Part shown: positions 1-12,134 of the stretch, piece by piece
Numbering within the stretch: the first letter of the stretch is position 1
How the letters are laid out: the number at the start of each line of letters is the position of its first letter
The notes under the pieces: model-generated
Seen by the model: only the letters and a program-made list of their open reading frames with translations
What the model was told of the DNA's origin: nothing
Databases searched by the model: none
Assembly: GCF_030867095.1 (NCBI RefSeq)
Contig: NC_081824.1
Coordinates: forward strand, 306,172,956 to 306,236,955
From: Alligator mississippiensis
Lineage: Eukaryota; Chordata; Crocodylia; Alligatoridae
Direction: 5' to 3'
Length of the DNA: 64,000 nt
Program-made: the position numbers and the translations under genes

Positions 1-1741
1 GGGAGGCCTTTTAGTACAGGAAATGCTAAGCAGAACTTTGGAACCAAGTGACAAATATGCTCCATGCTTCTCCATGCTTTTAAGATGCCAAAGTGAAGTG
101 CCACTCCTCTTAGTTTGGCTGTTTCAGATATGATCTTGTATGCCTCTACAGTTTTGTGGGAAATGTCCCCCAGGACTCTAGGGGACATTTTATTTGTTCA
201 GTACCTGGGCCAGACTGGAGTGGGTGCAGGAGAGGGAATATAGTGGTGTTCTCCCACCTTTGGAGAGAGCATCTGGAGTGCCAGAATGCAATGCTGCAGA
301 GCTCACAGAAATTTTTGCAGCATTTCTTTCTGTCATGCTGTACTCTGCCCTGTGATAAATAACACTAACTTTTTCATTTTTGGGTACCTCACAGAAAGGG
401 ACAGCACTGGGATGTGCCTCTCTGCTCACTGTTTCAGCTCTTGCTCTGCAAACTAGGGCATATATCAGTTACTCTGCTATTAACATTAACCAGTTGAAGC
501 AAGCATCATTTCTGTTAACACAAGGGATACTCTTTTAAATGAGAACACTTCAATTCTAGAGCAGAAACAGGTAGTTATTCAAAAAGAACTTGGCTGCTGG
601 GGTATTGGAAACTATGCCAGTTTAGGACTGACTGACTAGGATTTTTCTGTGTAGCTTTTTTGCTCCTAGATTGGATGCACTTGTGTGTCATTCTCAAATG
701 TACTGTTAATGCAGCAGATCCCAAACCCTTTGATATAGGCCCTTTGAGAACCCAAAGAAACTGTCTGGCAAACCCAGGCAACTACAGTACCAACATACAT
801 GAAAGGAAATGATGGGAGTATATGAGTATGTAGGAAGGGGCTGTGACATCAATGATAATTTTGTGCTGATGAGTTTGATTAAGCTATTTCAGGTTTTGTG
901 ATGTATTGGAAAAAATCCTGGAAGCGACTGAAAATTCTTAAAGGCTATTTGTGACTGTAACAAAACACAAGTTGCTTAAACTCTTCTTCATGACTAATGG
1001 AACTTGACAGCTTTACTGCTGCTTTTTGATTTCAAAGACACAGTAGGAGTTTTCTCTGATACTAGAACTTGCAATTGCTTTTTGGGGAAGTATGCATAGT
1101 CTGTTAGGTACCAGTAATTAACTCTGCAGATGATTTAAGTATGTTGGAAACTGTGTATTGATACTGTCTGTATCTAAAAAAAGGCTTTGCGGCCATACAA
1201 CAACACTGAAAAATGAATTTGATAAAAGTTACAAAGGCTTTTATTTCAGGAAGTATTCTGGCTAATGTATAAATGTGGATGGCTTTTTAATGTATGTACA
1301 TTTGAATAATTTTGAAAATTGCTTCATGCACATTTTGCTTTCAAGATTCCATAATTAAAAAAAAAGTGTTACCATTGTGCAGAGGGAAAACTTACTTTTT
1401 TCTCAGTGATTCTGACCAATTTTAATATTTGTCAAACTCAGTGAACAGTCTTACAAGTCTGAGATCATGTAGCTAAAGCAGCTGACTAAAGCAATTTAGT
1501 ATGAACACAGTGAGATTTCAGGGGATGTAAAAAATGTGTGATAAAGTTAGACAAACATACTACGTTCTACCCACCATCTCTCATTCTGTTGTTTGTCCAT
1601 TCAGGAAGTGCCATTTCCTTGTAAGGAATGACTAGTAGACATATTGCACATCTGTAGCCTAAGAATATCATCATAGTTTAAAAGCAGTTCTATCTTCTAT
1701 CAGTCAGGCTTCTTTAGCTTGGCTTTGTCATGCTGAATGGT
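1..1741. other. Presumed SRPX intron 1 or upstream DNA, no gene seen
   Basis: AT-rich unique-looking DNA with stops in all frames. No exon-like open stretch with homology and no recognisable repeat. Confidence 0.5.
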
Positions 1742-1942
1742 TTACACAAAGCCTACACTTAACCAGCGTGGGCTGGCAAAGTATGTGTTAATGGTAACCA
1801 AAGTCTGTCTGCCATCTGGCTGTACCACCAGAATTAAACCTACTGTGGTCCCTGCTGGAATCACTCCGAGGATCTTTGTCAGACTTGCTGCCACTGACTC
1901 GCCAGCTAGAATGAGACATTGTCTCCATCTCCTGTGTTGGAG
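1742..1942 (-). other. Unassigned open stretch, minus strand
   Basis: The minus strand is open for 66 codons without an ATG, closed by TAA at 1742-1744 and preceded by an in-frame TAA at 1943-1945. The peptide looks protein-like, with GESVAASLTKILGVIPAG, then TTVGLILVVQPDGRQ and a final PRWLSVGFV. An AG (AACACAG on the minus strand) lies near its start, so it could be a terminal exon or a piece of an old mobile-element or processed gene. The + strand is also open here, which argues for chance. I do not recognise the family. Confidence 0.25.
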
Positions 1943-1945
1943 TTA

Positions 1946-2990
1946 AGTTAAGAGCTTTAATACATTATGGTTTCCTCCATCATTTTCAACTTTTCGGCAA
2001 TGAAAAGAAAAACTGCTTAATTAGTCTCATCATCTGAGCCTGTGGACTGTGGTTATCTGACTTCTTTATGCTGCTCACAAGTAAAACTGTTAAATCAAAA
2101 TGAAGATGGCTTCTTACAATTCCTTCCCTGGATTTAAAAACGCTTTAGGACGGGGGCTGGCATCCAATGGCATGCAGGCCAGATCCAGCCCTTGGAGTCA
2201 GACCTGGAGCTTCAGCACTGTAGCTGGCGGACTGTGGAAACTTCTTTCATACCAGGGTAGGGAGAAGCAGTGGTGGGAGCTTTTTCTGTGTTGCAGCAGG
2301 AATAAGCGGTGGTGATATATGAGTCTTAGTGCTTGTCCAGCTCTGACCTGACCTGAGCCATTCTGGCTTGCGTTCTTAAAAGACTGCCAGCCACTGCATT
2401 ACATCTAGTCAATGTACTGGACATCCTCTTATCTTGCGCACCAACCCTCCCTGCCAGAGGCCAGTCCCAAAGACAACATAGCTGATGCAAAGTACCAGGA
2501 TCGGTAGCCTGATGTGAGAAATGCAGTCTCCCAACTCCCATACACATCCAGCTGCTGAGAAAGGATTTGGTGTTGGGTGTTCTTACTAGCTTCCTTTCCC
2601 CAAAACATAGTTGACAGTTCCATTTCAGATATCTGCTACCTACTGGATGTGTGATAGATAGGAAGTTCATATGTAGTATTTCTAAGCAGCAGCAGTGTTA
2701 AATATACATGGATCTCATCTGTGTTGCTATTGGATTCTCAAGAGTGATGGTAAAAGTGCTCAAAGTTTATTAACTTTTCTCTCCTACTTTCTTCACTCCC
2801 ATGCTTCCCCAAACTCAGTCTCCAGTGGCCTTTGTGCTTTTCTAGATCATATAGATACCAGATACTGTGTGAAACTTATCCTTTTCTGTATCAACAAATG
2901 TATGTCCTCCATAGAAAGCTACATGGTCTCCAGTAGTTTCTTACTGCTGTATTAAAATAAAAGATACAATAGACTGAAGGTGCCTTGGCC
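1946..2990. other. Non-coding; possible hAT fragment near 2150-2260
   Basis: No gene. The stretch around 2150-2260 has the wording CAGGCCAGATCCAGCCC seen in reptilian hAT-like repeats, but no ends can be defined. Confidence 0.35.
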
Positions 2991-2994
2991 TGGA

Positions 2995-3180
2995 CATCTG
3001 GTTCTGTTTCCAGTTCTGGTAGTGACTTACTTTTTTTGTGGCCTTGGGAAAGTTGCTTCTTTGTGTTTTGTTTTGTTTTTCCCTTCTGTCAAATGGGGAC
3101 GATGATATGTATCCATCATGATAAAAACCTTAAAAGCTTTGGTTGAGAAACTAACACAATTTAGCTGTTGTTATTGCCAT
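2995..3180 (+). repeat. MIR SINE, degraded
   Basis: Follows the MIR consensus in order: a variant of the 'tctgccacttac' box, then GTGGCCTTGGGAAAGTTGCT, then CTGTCAAATGGGGACGATGA. MIR is an ancient tRNA-derived SINE shared by amniotes. Many substitutions. Confidence 0.75.
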
Positions 3181-3800
3181 ATTACGAAATGTGAAAATTG
3201 AGAACATATGTAGGATTTACACTCAGTTTAGCTGTAAAGCTTTCACAAGGAGGTCCTGCAACTCCTTAAGTATGTGAAAATAAATGAGCAGTGGCTGCAA
3301 TTATACCATGTAGTGTCACATACACCATCTTTATAGCTTTCCATTTGCTTTTTTATTGTTTTGTCTATGCCTCTTTGAGACGCTCCTCTTTTTTTGTTTA
3401 AATCATTATCAGTAACCACTTTTTAAACTATATTGGCTTAGAGTTCAAGCAACCTTTACTTATCTTTAAATAATTGGTTGTAACATTTTTTGGGGGAATC
3501 ACAGAAAATGGTAACTATACCTGTAGACATTTTTGTGAGGGAATTTGCAAGTGACTGCTTCAGATTCTGAGTAGCAGTATAACAGAGTGAAAATGTGAAT
3601 AGCTATTTGCAACATTCATTGTTGTTGGCTTTTTGGTGATGATGGTAGAAAGGAGAACAGTTATCCCCTTGGCAGTTTAATGAAAGACACTGAATGCATT
3701 GTGTTAAATGATAACTAATCTGAAGGATAGAGGTCATTAATCTCAGAAAATGAAAATGTCAAAACATTTTGGTAATTATTTTGTAATCATGATGAATTAA

Positions 3801-4099
3801 TACAGGTTTTCCCCACTTTATGCGGGTTCTGTATGTGCAAATTCGCTCTTACGCGTCGTCTGCGACACATTTCTATAGTTGCCATCCCCATTATGATAGT
3901 GCCTTGTGGTCTGCTGTTGGCGAGTACCAAAATTGTCTTGTAAAATGGTTGGTTGAAATGGGGCTGGGAGTCGGTACAGCTGAGGTCTTGGAATGTATCC
4001 CTATTTGTTATGTTGTAAAGTGGGTTTCCTTTATGTGAATTTAAGTTATGCACCGTTTTCCAGGAATACATGTACAGCATAAAGCGAGGGAAACCTGTA
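3801..4099. mobile_element. TA-flanked MITE, Tc1/mariner- or Tigger-like
   Basis: About 300 bases bounded by inverted ends: TACAGGTTTTCCCCACTTTA at the left and GCGAGGGAAACCTGTA at the right, with a further match through the GCATAAA / TTTATGC core. TA at both borders fits a TA target duplication. No transposase remains, so it is non-autonomous. Confidence 0.8.
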
Positions 4100-4643
4100 A
4101 TTTGAAATGAATGTTTTAGATATTTCTTTTTCTTGGTAGTTGTGTGCCTGTGTGTTTTGAAGAAGTGTTCAGAAAAAGAATATGTTGTTCAAATTAATAT
4201 ACCAGTAGTTTTAGATGTTTTAAAGTGACATTTCAGACTCGCTGAGTATGGTGGCAAAATAAGAAACTCCTTTTGGACCCAATGGTCCTTCCTTTAGGTT
4301 CACTTTAAAAAAATATTCTTAGACCTGGATGGGCAAGAATGTCATATTGTTAGAATTTATTGCATATTTCCAGCCTAATAATTCAGCTGTTTGTTATATT
4401 ACAGGAAAAGCATAACTTAAAAAAACCTGTGTTTCTGAGATAAAAGGCATAATTAGAAACCCACTTTAAAGCTGACAAGAAATTAAAAGGTGCAGGAGGA
4501 ATCGAGGGAAATCAAACCAACGTAAAACAAAGTTTGCTTACATCAGAGCCAGAACAGACCATTGGGGGGAATGGAAATAACCTTTCATCAATCTGCAAAA
4601 CAGACCCACATCAAGAGACCTCCATGATGAAAATGAAATAGAT

Positions 4644-5092
4644 CGGGGTCAGCAACCCCAGTACACATGTTAGAGCGTGGCACGCAAAGGCATTTTACTT
4701 GGCATGCATACTTTGGTGCAGATGACGAGGAAGGGACTGGGTCTGTGCTGCTCCCCTGCTGTCTGCCCAGAGGTGCATTTGCACCCGCCACCAGCAAGGA
4801 GCAGGGCTCCACAGATGTGGCCTCTGTTGCCTGCCACAGAGCCTGGGCTACTCACAGCAGGCAGCAGGGAGGCTGCAAGTCGCTGCAGCGGGGTCTGTGG
4901 AGCCCTGGCCTGGCTCATTGCTGGCAGTGGGTGCATATGCACCTCTGGGTGGATAGCAGGGAAGGGGTTGGGGCTGCACTACTGGAGTAAAGATTAGGCT
5001 CCTCATGACTCCCCTAATGTACACACCAACATCTTGCAAGTCGAGGTTGGGATGTTTTGGTACTGTGCCCCAAAAATGTTGCCAACTGCTGA
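4644..5092. mobile_element. hAT-like non-autonomous element
   Basis: Left end GGGGTCAGCAACCCC and right end GTTGCCAACTGCTGA form imperfect inverted ends. The left end continues with GTGGCACGCAAAGGCATTTT, a wording typical of a widespread hAT-derived family. The interior is GC-rich with GCTGGCAGTGGGTGC-type sequence and random ORFs on both strands. Confidence 0.55.
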
Positions 5093-5949
5093 AATGGATG
5101 ATTCTTTACCATCTTAGAATAGTCCAGATGTATTTCTTTCCTTTTGTGGTTCAAAAGAATTATTCCTCCAAGCATCAAAGAGTTTGGCATCTAATTTGCA
5201 TAAAGACACAGTAACAAGAAAGAAATGAAACACTAAAGCATTAAAGGTCATAAATAAGCTTTTGTATTTACAGAGGTTAGATGTTGCACAATTTTTAAAA
5301 TGAAAATATTGACTGAAAAGTCTGGTGCATCTGTACTCCAACAAACTGCAAATTTTTCAAGTTCCCATGAGATCTGACATACAACAGTCTATATTTTGGA
5401 TTACATCTTCCCAACAGTTCTCTTAAGGCAGTATTATTTAATAGACTCTTTTGTGTTTTGTAGATTTCAAAAAGTAGTCACTAGGAATTGTGGTAGGTAC
5501 AGACTGAAATATCGTACACGTATGCGTGTGCGTGCGTGTATGTTTGTTGTGTTAAGTAAGACTTAAATAGGTACAACAAAAGTTTACAAGCTTGTACAAG
5601 TATAAGTCTTCTGCTCTTTTAGCCATTTTCAGTTTAGTTTTCTATAATTGGAACACGTCACCACTATAATGAACTCCTGAGAAGAATTGGACCCTAAGTG
5701 CATTTTATGTTTTGGGCACTGGCTAATAATGAACTCTCATTACTTAGTTTTTGCTAGGTGGAATGAGAGCCCTGTTACTGTTCTATTCAAGTTGCCAGAG
5801 ATTGTTTAGAATAATTTATAATTGCATTACTTTCCTCAAAACACCTTTTGTCTATCAAAGGGTTGACTAAGTTAGAGAGTGGGAGCCTGAAGCACTTCAG
5901 CTGCTGGCAGACATGAAAAAAACCCACTTTTTATCAGAAGAGGCAGCAT
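5093..5949. other. Non-coding; short (GT)n-like tract
   Basis: Nothing gene-like. A small alternating purine-pyrimidine tract (ACGTATGCGTGTGCGTGCGT) lies near 5518-5545. Confidence 0.5.
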
Positions 5950-6118
5950 GTTACTCTGACCCGGCTCCCCACCGTCTGTATAGATTGGGTGCTTCAGCAA
6001 GGCTTTTTGGCGCTTTTATCCAATAGCTGATTCAATCAGCTATTAGATAAAACTTCCAGAAAAGCCCCACTGAAGTGCCCAATCTATACAGACGTTGGGT
6101 GAGCTGGGTCCAGCTAAC
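5950..6118. mobile_element. Long-palindrome MITE, copy 1
   Basis: About 170 bases that fold on themselves over nearly their full length. The left arm runs GTTACTC.. GACCCGGCTCCCC.. TCTGTATAGATTGGGTGCTT and the right arm is its near-complement ending GAGCTGGGTCCAGCTAAC. The centre is TAGCTGATTCAATCAGCTA. A second copy of the family is at 37303-37488. No coding capacity. Confidence 0.85.
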
Positions 6119-6935
6119 ACATGCCTATTCTGGGCATATACTAGGCTCATTGTGGGGGCACACCCAGTTTAAAATAAAGCACCATTTTGTGGCTTTACAT
6201 CTGTAAGCAGCTGTCAGGTCTTGTTTGAGGCTGCCCATTTGCTTAATTCTACTCTAATAGATGTTATTTGGAGCTGTGGCTGGAAGGGCTGTCACTACTA
6301 CAGAGACCTCTCTTTCAGAGGGAGAGGAAGGGAAACCACACTAAAATGCTGGAGGTAAATGGTAACAGGATTGAATCAGTTAAGACCATGGAACGTATTA
6401 ACCCTCTAGTCCACTAGGATGTTTAGGCTAAACTATTTTTGATATCCATGAAAGCGGGTTAGAATGATTCCACTGAATATAAATTAGCTAACATTGGTAT
6501 GCAAAGCACAATAACTGTGTACCTGCTTGATTGTGCATCATAAGGCTCAATCCTACAGCCTGCAGACACCCAAATTCCTATTTACTTCAGCTTGAATGCA
6601 TGAGAAATATAGACTTCATCTTAATAAGTTTTTTCAGGATCAAAGTCACTGGCCATAACTACACCTGTCTCCAGCGTGTGTTACAAAACATATGGAAAAA
6701 CACCTTAGAAAGTATTCTAACCAAGTAAGAAAACAAAAAATTGTTTAGAAGTTGGCAGGAGATTGGACACATTGGCCATCCCAGAATCTGCACTCAGTCT
6801 TATCTTGCTCCAGTGGAAGTCTATGCCAAAACTCCCATTTTTTTTAATGAGGCAGGAGCAGGTCCTCATTCAGCACTGTAAACAGGAAGCACAAGCATTT
6901 AATCAAGAAATGTGAATACAGTCAGTAATTTAGGG
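6119..6935. other. Non-coding, no gene seen
   Basis: Mixed sequence. The stretch around 6535-6900 has phrases of old amniote interspersed repeats (AGGCTCAATCCTACAGCC; CTCCAGTGGAAGTC), too decayed to place. Confidence 0.4.
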
Positions 6936-7208
6936 CAGTGATTCTCAATGAGGGTACCATGGCATCTTAGGGTGCCATGAGATCCTTTCAAGGGTGATGC
7001 AGGATGCCACACAGTATTAGCACTGATAGGTTTGCAAACACTATTCATGAGATAAACCTCAAGATTTCAAATAGAAACCCATAGTTGTGGTCTTTCTGGG
7101 TTCTTTGCAGGAGAAAAACTACTCTGTTGTTTTTCTGTAGTCAAAAGAGTGAAAAATAAGAGCATTTTCTAAGGGCTGCCTTGAGTCTAAAAAGGTTGAG
7201 AACCACTG
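6936..7208. mobile_element. hAT MITE with 8-bp target duplication
   Basis: Ends are CAGTGATTCTCAA and TTGAGAACCACTG, classic hAT terminal repeats. Flanks ATTTAGGG and ACTTAGGA match at 6 of 8 positions, as expected of an aged 8-bp duplication. The interior repeats a GGGTGCCATGAGATCC wording. The copy at 20904-21203 is the same family in the opposite orientation. Confidence 0.85.
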
Positions 7209-9007
7209 ACTTAGGATGTCTGTGTAATGCAGGGAACTGTTAACTGTTTTCCAGGAACCATGTTAATGCTATGTCTGAAAAGAGAAGCTATTTCTATAAA
7301 ATACTCTCTCTGCTTGACTGGGTACAGAATTGCAGAGTCAGTGATTTTCAGTTACAAAAAAGGGCTTTCAGAGCTCTTCCTTTTCCATGGGAGATTTTTA
7401 AAGTCAAAGCAGAAATTAAAATTATGAACTTTGGGGAAGATCTTTTGCTCTCTTAAGTATATGGATAAAATTTGCAGAGAAGTTATGAAGTCTACAATAA
7501 TTGATATGAATATGGCCACTCCTGCATCCCACTCTTGTCAGAAACAAGTGATCCTCGCTTAGAATTCTTGCCCTTGTTTTCATTGCCATTGAATATCCTT
7601 TGAACATCCCACAGCTCCACGTACCTTTCTGCACAATTCTAAAGTTTCCATGGTACTGCTCAGAGCTAGGATTCTGTGGTTTTTGGTCTCCAAAGAAATC
7701 TCAATTCCAGCTTACTTTCCATACAATAACTTTTAATAGTTCTTTGAACACCTCTTTATTTTCCTGTAAAAGGTGTTACTGCCTTAATACTCTGACCTCA
7801 AGTTTTTCTGGTGAGATTGATATATTCCCTTAATGTACATATCAGGTCAGTCAAATCTATAGATAGACCTGCATTTTGTCTGTCTGTGACAGCAAAAACT
7901 AAATGTTCCTGACTAAATATTTCAGGCTTGGATGTCTTTATCAGGAGGGCAGTGCAGAAAGAAATAAAATAGTGTAGAGTCTTTGTCCTAATGAAGAGAC
8001 TTTTCACCCCTTTTAGATCTTTTGGTGACATTATAAATTGTTATATCAGCACACGCGTCTGAAGATTATGAAAGAGGATCCAGTGATGAGATAAAAACTA
8101 TAAAAGCAAGCTAACTAATACTTTAAAAAGGAACCCAAAAAAAGTAAGAGCTTTTTTGGTTTGCTTTTGGCCGATCCTTGTCTTTTTAGGGCCTCTTGGA
8201 GCTCTCTGTAGGATGAACATTTTGTGTATCCTGTGCTAAATAAGTGCTTGTTTTGACATTGCACTCAATATGGCTCTTTAATCATGAAATCTTAATTATT
8301 TCAAATAGTAACATCAAACTGCTGTAATCAGAATGCAATATATCTTCCACTTAAGTTACTGGGTATTGATCATGCTTGCCAAACTTTCTTTAAAGTAATA
8401 AATCATTTTTTTTTTAAGAACAGCTTTCTCTGAACACAGATGACCTGAAAGAATGATGGCCATGTTTTGTGGAACACAAGGAGAAGGAAGGGAAGTGAAA
8501 AAATAGGATGAAGATAGAAGTTGCAAAGGAGACATGGAAAGAAGATATGCAGTGCTGGTGAGGGAGGAGGGTTGGAAGGTAAGGAGGGAGGGTTGGCAGA
8601 GGATGTGTCCCAGAAGAGAAGAAGAGACTTAAGCAGGTGATGTTAGGAGATGCAGACTTGCGAACCTTCTGTGTATCCCTCTCCCTTCACCCCAGCCCCC
8701 TTCCTTGTCTCTTCCAGTGGTTGGGCTATACCTGTGGAACTCCTTGAAGAGTGCTCTTAGAGGCCCTATCTTGCTGTTTTGAAACTGCCCTTTGTCCCTT
8801 CTGATAAGCAGGGATCTGGGTTTTTCATTCAGCATGGAAAAGCCTGGATTTTCTCCTTTTAAAGGGGAAAGCACAGAAAACAGTAGGTTTCCCCTTGCAG
8901 ACTGGTGGAGTTCTAGCCTATAAGGGACTGGGAGAAGCAGGAGGAGGACAATCAGGCAGGGGGCACAATGTGCATGTGCGCATACACACATGCACATGGC
9001 AGCCAGG
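7209..9007. other. Non-coding; purine-rich tract near 8470-8640
   Basis: No gene recognised. A GA-rich simple stretch (AAGGAGAAGGAAGGGAAGTG and similar) covers about 8470-8640 on the + strand. Confidence 0.5.
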
Positions 9008-10440
9008 TAGGGTGGATAAATATCAACGATTAAAAAAATAAAATAATAGGATTTTTTTTATTTATATCAGATTTTTTTATTTAATCATTTAAAACAAAAT
9101 TTTAAGATGCTTTAAAAAAACCCAAGCAGATAAAGATAGTTTATATTTAAGATAAGTTAAAGCTCAAATATATCATCATGGAATAGGGATTATAACTTAT
9201 AATTATATACTATTTGAGCCAATATATTTATATAAGCTTTTTAGAAAAAATTTATGAATAGGTCACAACAGGCCATGGACTACATTAGGAGTTCAATCTT
9301 ATGGGATTCCCAGAGGTCCCTTTATAGATTAGGGCTGACAAACACTTAAAAAAAATTAATTGCAATTAATTGCGAGATTAAAAAAAAAATAGTCACAATT
9401 AATTGCAATTTGATTCGCACAGTTAAATAATAGCCCCCCCATCCCCCCCCCCCCCAACAGCCCAGAGCCTGTGAGCCCTGTGGCTCCTCCCCACCCCCAA
9501 TAGCACACCCCACCAAATCCTCCCTGTACCCACTCTGGACTCTTGTCAGCCAGAACAGAACAACGAGCCCGCACGCACAGCCCGACCCCAGTCCACCCTG
9601 CACCTGCTCCAGATCACCCGCCCAGGCTGAGCAGCAGTGGCAATCGGTCAGAAGCTGCTGTTTGGTGCAGGGAAAAGCAGCCCCTCCCTCTCACTGCTGC
9701 TGGGCCCTTTTTGCTGCGGCCCCCTGGAGCTCACACTTAAGCTGCCCTGTGGTTTCTCTGCACTGCCACCGCTGCCTTGCTGGGCAGCCTGGAGGTGGTG
9801 GTGATGGCGATGGAAAGGAGCCGCAGGGCAGCCTGGGCATGGGCTTCAGATGGTTGCTGTGAGAAGGGCCTGGCAGCAGTGAGGGGAGGGGCCACTTTTC
9901 CTCTGCACTGAGTAGCATCTTCTGCCCCGCCACCGCCAGGCCTATTTTGCCCCCCCCTCCCCCCCCCCGGTTAAAATGGGTGCGATTAACACTTGTTAAA
10001 AAAAATTAAAGCATTAATTTGTTTATGTGTTAATTGTGCCCATTAACTTGGATTAATTGACAGCTCTAGTAAACATTAAAGAAAACCACTCTACCCAATG
10101 GGACCCAGTGCTCAGTCTAGAAGATCCCATTAAGCATCTCTGTGATGCTTAGTTTCAGATCTCAAACTGTGATTTGTGTCTCCAGAGATAACATCCTTGT
10201 TAACTGCAGTATATGGAGATGAGAGGTAACAGACCTGATTACCTACCCATCAGCCTTCTTGTCTCTCTGCAAGTTTATATACACAGTCAAGCCCATACCT
10301 CTCTCTAAAAGTTCAGTTTCAAAAAAGTTAAATGAATAAAGGATATCAAACAACAAGAATGCACTTTTTTTGTAGAAAACAATGATTAAATCAAGGCTTC
10401 CTGACTAGTGATGTACATTGTAATTTAAATAGATTTGTTA
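9008..10440. repeat. AT-rich interspersed repeat, interrupted by a hAT insertion
   Basis: Begins GGGTGGATAAATATCAACG and runs into poly(A)/poly(T)-rich 'aaaaatcagattttttatt' sequence, a form seen in many reptile and bird genomes. It resumes after 10068 and ends near TAAATAGATTTGTTATAAAT. It appears to be the host of the element at 9330-10068. Borders are uncertain. Confidence 0.45.
9330..10068. mobile_element. hAT-like element with GC-rich core
   Basis: Left end TAGGGCTGACAAACACTT followed by AATTAATTGCAATTAATTGC; right end CATTAACTTGGATTAATTGACAGCTCTA. These are the inverted ends of the common 'agggctgtcaattaatc' family. The flanking 8-mers TTATAGAT and GTAAACAT match at 5 of 8. The core (9440-9960) is GC-rich and resembles 24000-24430. 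Confidence 0.8.
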
Positions 10441-11858
10441 TAAATCAAAACTACCTTGCAGCCAGGCAGCGGGGAGAGCAGCTCTCGCAGCTCCCAGTAG
10501 GTAAGGCTGATGGCGGTGGTGGTGGTGATTGTGGCCCCCATACTGAGTGAGGGAGGGATTTGGGCAGGGCTGGAGTTGATGCCCAGCTGGGGTAGTGAAT
10601 GGGGCTAGGGGCAGGAATGAGTGGCTGCAGGGCCCAGGTTGGGAGCAGGATGGAGCCATGGACAGCTCATCCAAGGGGTGGCAGAGGGCTGGTTCCCTGC
10701 CACTGTGTTCACTCCTGGCATGGGAGAACCATGCCCCCCAGCTTTGTGCACAGGGTGGGGGTGGATGCAGACTGCCTGCCCTGCTGCCCTCCCCCCAGGA
10801 GCCTCTGTAGCCCAGCAGGCAGGGCAGAGCAGGGTGGGGGGGCTTGGTGCCACTGCTGGGAGCCTTGCACTGCCATGGCAAGGCACTCCCTGCTTGCCCA
10901 GCAGCAGCAGGGGTGACAGTGTGGAGTTGTGCCTCTGCTGCTCCTGGGTGGTCAGGGGGCACCTTCCCATGGTGGCATGGTGCCCCTGGCAGCAGCACCA
11001 AGTCTCCCTGCTGCACTCTGCCCTGCTGTGCTGGGTCCTACCTGTTGGGCCTCAGGCTCTGCTCCAGCTGTGCCGCCCATGGGGGAGGGGGAGCCAGGCT
11101 CCACACTCCGCTCTGGCCACAGCAGCCACTACCTTCCACAGGCAGCAGCCCAGGCTTGGGTGCTGCTGGGCAGAGGACAGGGGGCTGCAGACCCAGGTCT
11201 CTGGCCATGTAGCCCTGGCAGGTGGGGGCCCCCTCTAGCAGGGCTAGGGGGAATAGTGTGCTACAGGTGTTAGAGGCTGTTGGTTGCAGGGCCAAGGGGC
11301 TGCGAGTTGGGATTGAGGGGCACCAGTAGGGCTGAAGGGGTGGCGGGGCTGTGTGTGCAGAGTGAGAGGCAGGACCTGGCAGGGCCAGGGAGCTGTGTGT
11401 GGGGAGTGAGGGGCAGGGCACTGGCACATCAGGGCAGCTAAGTGCCACAGAGCTTGCAGGGAAGGAGACAACGAGAGCTGCAGCTGGACCCGCATCCCGG
11501 TGGGTGAAGAGTGTGGGGGGAGCTCTGATTTCCTATAAAAAAAAAAACAACAAAATGAAATGCCAACATATATAGGTATTTAGAAAGTATTTTATTATAA
11601 TGATTGAGGCACAGGTAGGCTTCCGAATTGCTTTAAAATAGTAAATATATTGGTAAAACATTGTGTTCATCTGATACCTATTATATCTATATTTATATCT
11701 ATCTATGTACCTCTATGTAGATATAGTGGTGCTTCATTTTAATTATGGGAAAACATGGATTTTGGGTTTTTTAAATGTGAGAATTTGGGATTTTTATCAG
11801 AGAATCTGTGATTTTTATTTTTTTTTTAAATTTTTTAAACAGAAAACTGGGATCCCTA
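10441..11858 (+). repeat. GC-rich repeat with AT-rich end, copy 1 of a family
   Basis: The GC-rich block 10441-11530 has long open frames on both strands caused by composition, not by a gene. The segment around 11195-11420 (CCATGTAGCCCTGGCAGGTG, GGGGCACCAGTAGGGCTG) aligns by eye with 29800-30000. The right end (TATCAGAGAATCTGTGATTT to CTGGGATCCC, 11795-11858) aligns with 30090-30165. The left border is unclear. Confidence 0.5.
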
Positions 11859-11897
11859 CTGATTAGTCATGACCTGTCCTACTATCCATTTCCACTT

Positions 11898-12134
11898 TAC
11901 AGGCAACTCCCACTTAGCTTTCTTAAGTGGTTCCTGAAAAAAAGAGTTAAGCGAAACCGAAAGTATTTGATGACCCCAGATGGCAACCGCAATTGTTTTT
12001 AATGAACCAAGATGGCAACCACAAGCATTATAATGAAACTTTCTGAGTGCTAAGTGAAATCAGGTATCAATTTAAAATGAGCGTTATAGCGAAATAGCGC
12101 TAAGCAAAACAACGTTAAGTGGGGGTTGCCTGTA
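11898..12134. mobile_element. TA-flanked MITE, Tigger/mariner-like
   Basis: A 237-base element with inverted ends TACAGGCAACTCCCACTTA and TAAGTGGGGGTTGCCTGTA and TA at both borders. The interior contains AGTTAAGCGAAACC and GCGAAATAGCGCTAAG. Non-autonomous. Confidence 0.85.

Noticed and set aside
10438..11448. Long overlapping open frames on both strands
   Set aside because: They arise from GC-rich repeat sequence. Frames open on both strands at once, the peptides are Pro/Gly/Cys/His-rich, and part of the block recurs at 29800-30000.
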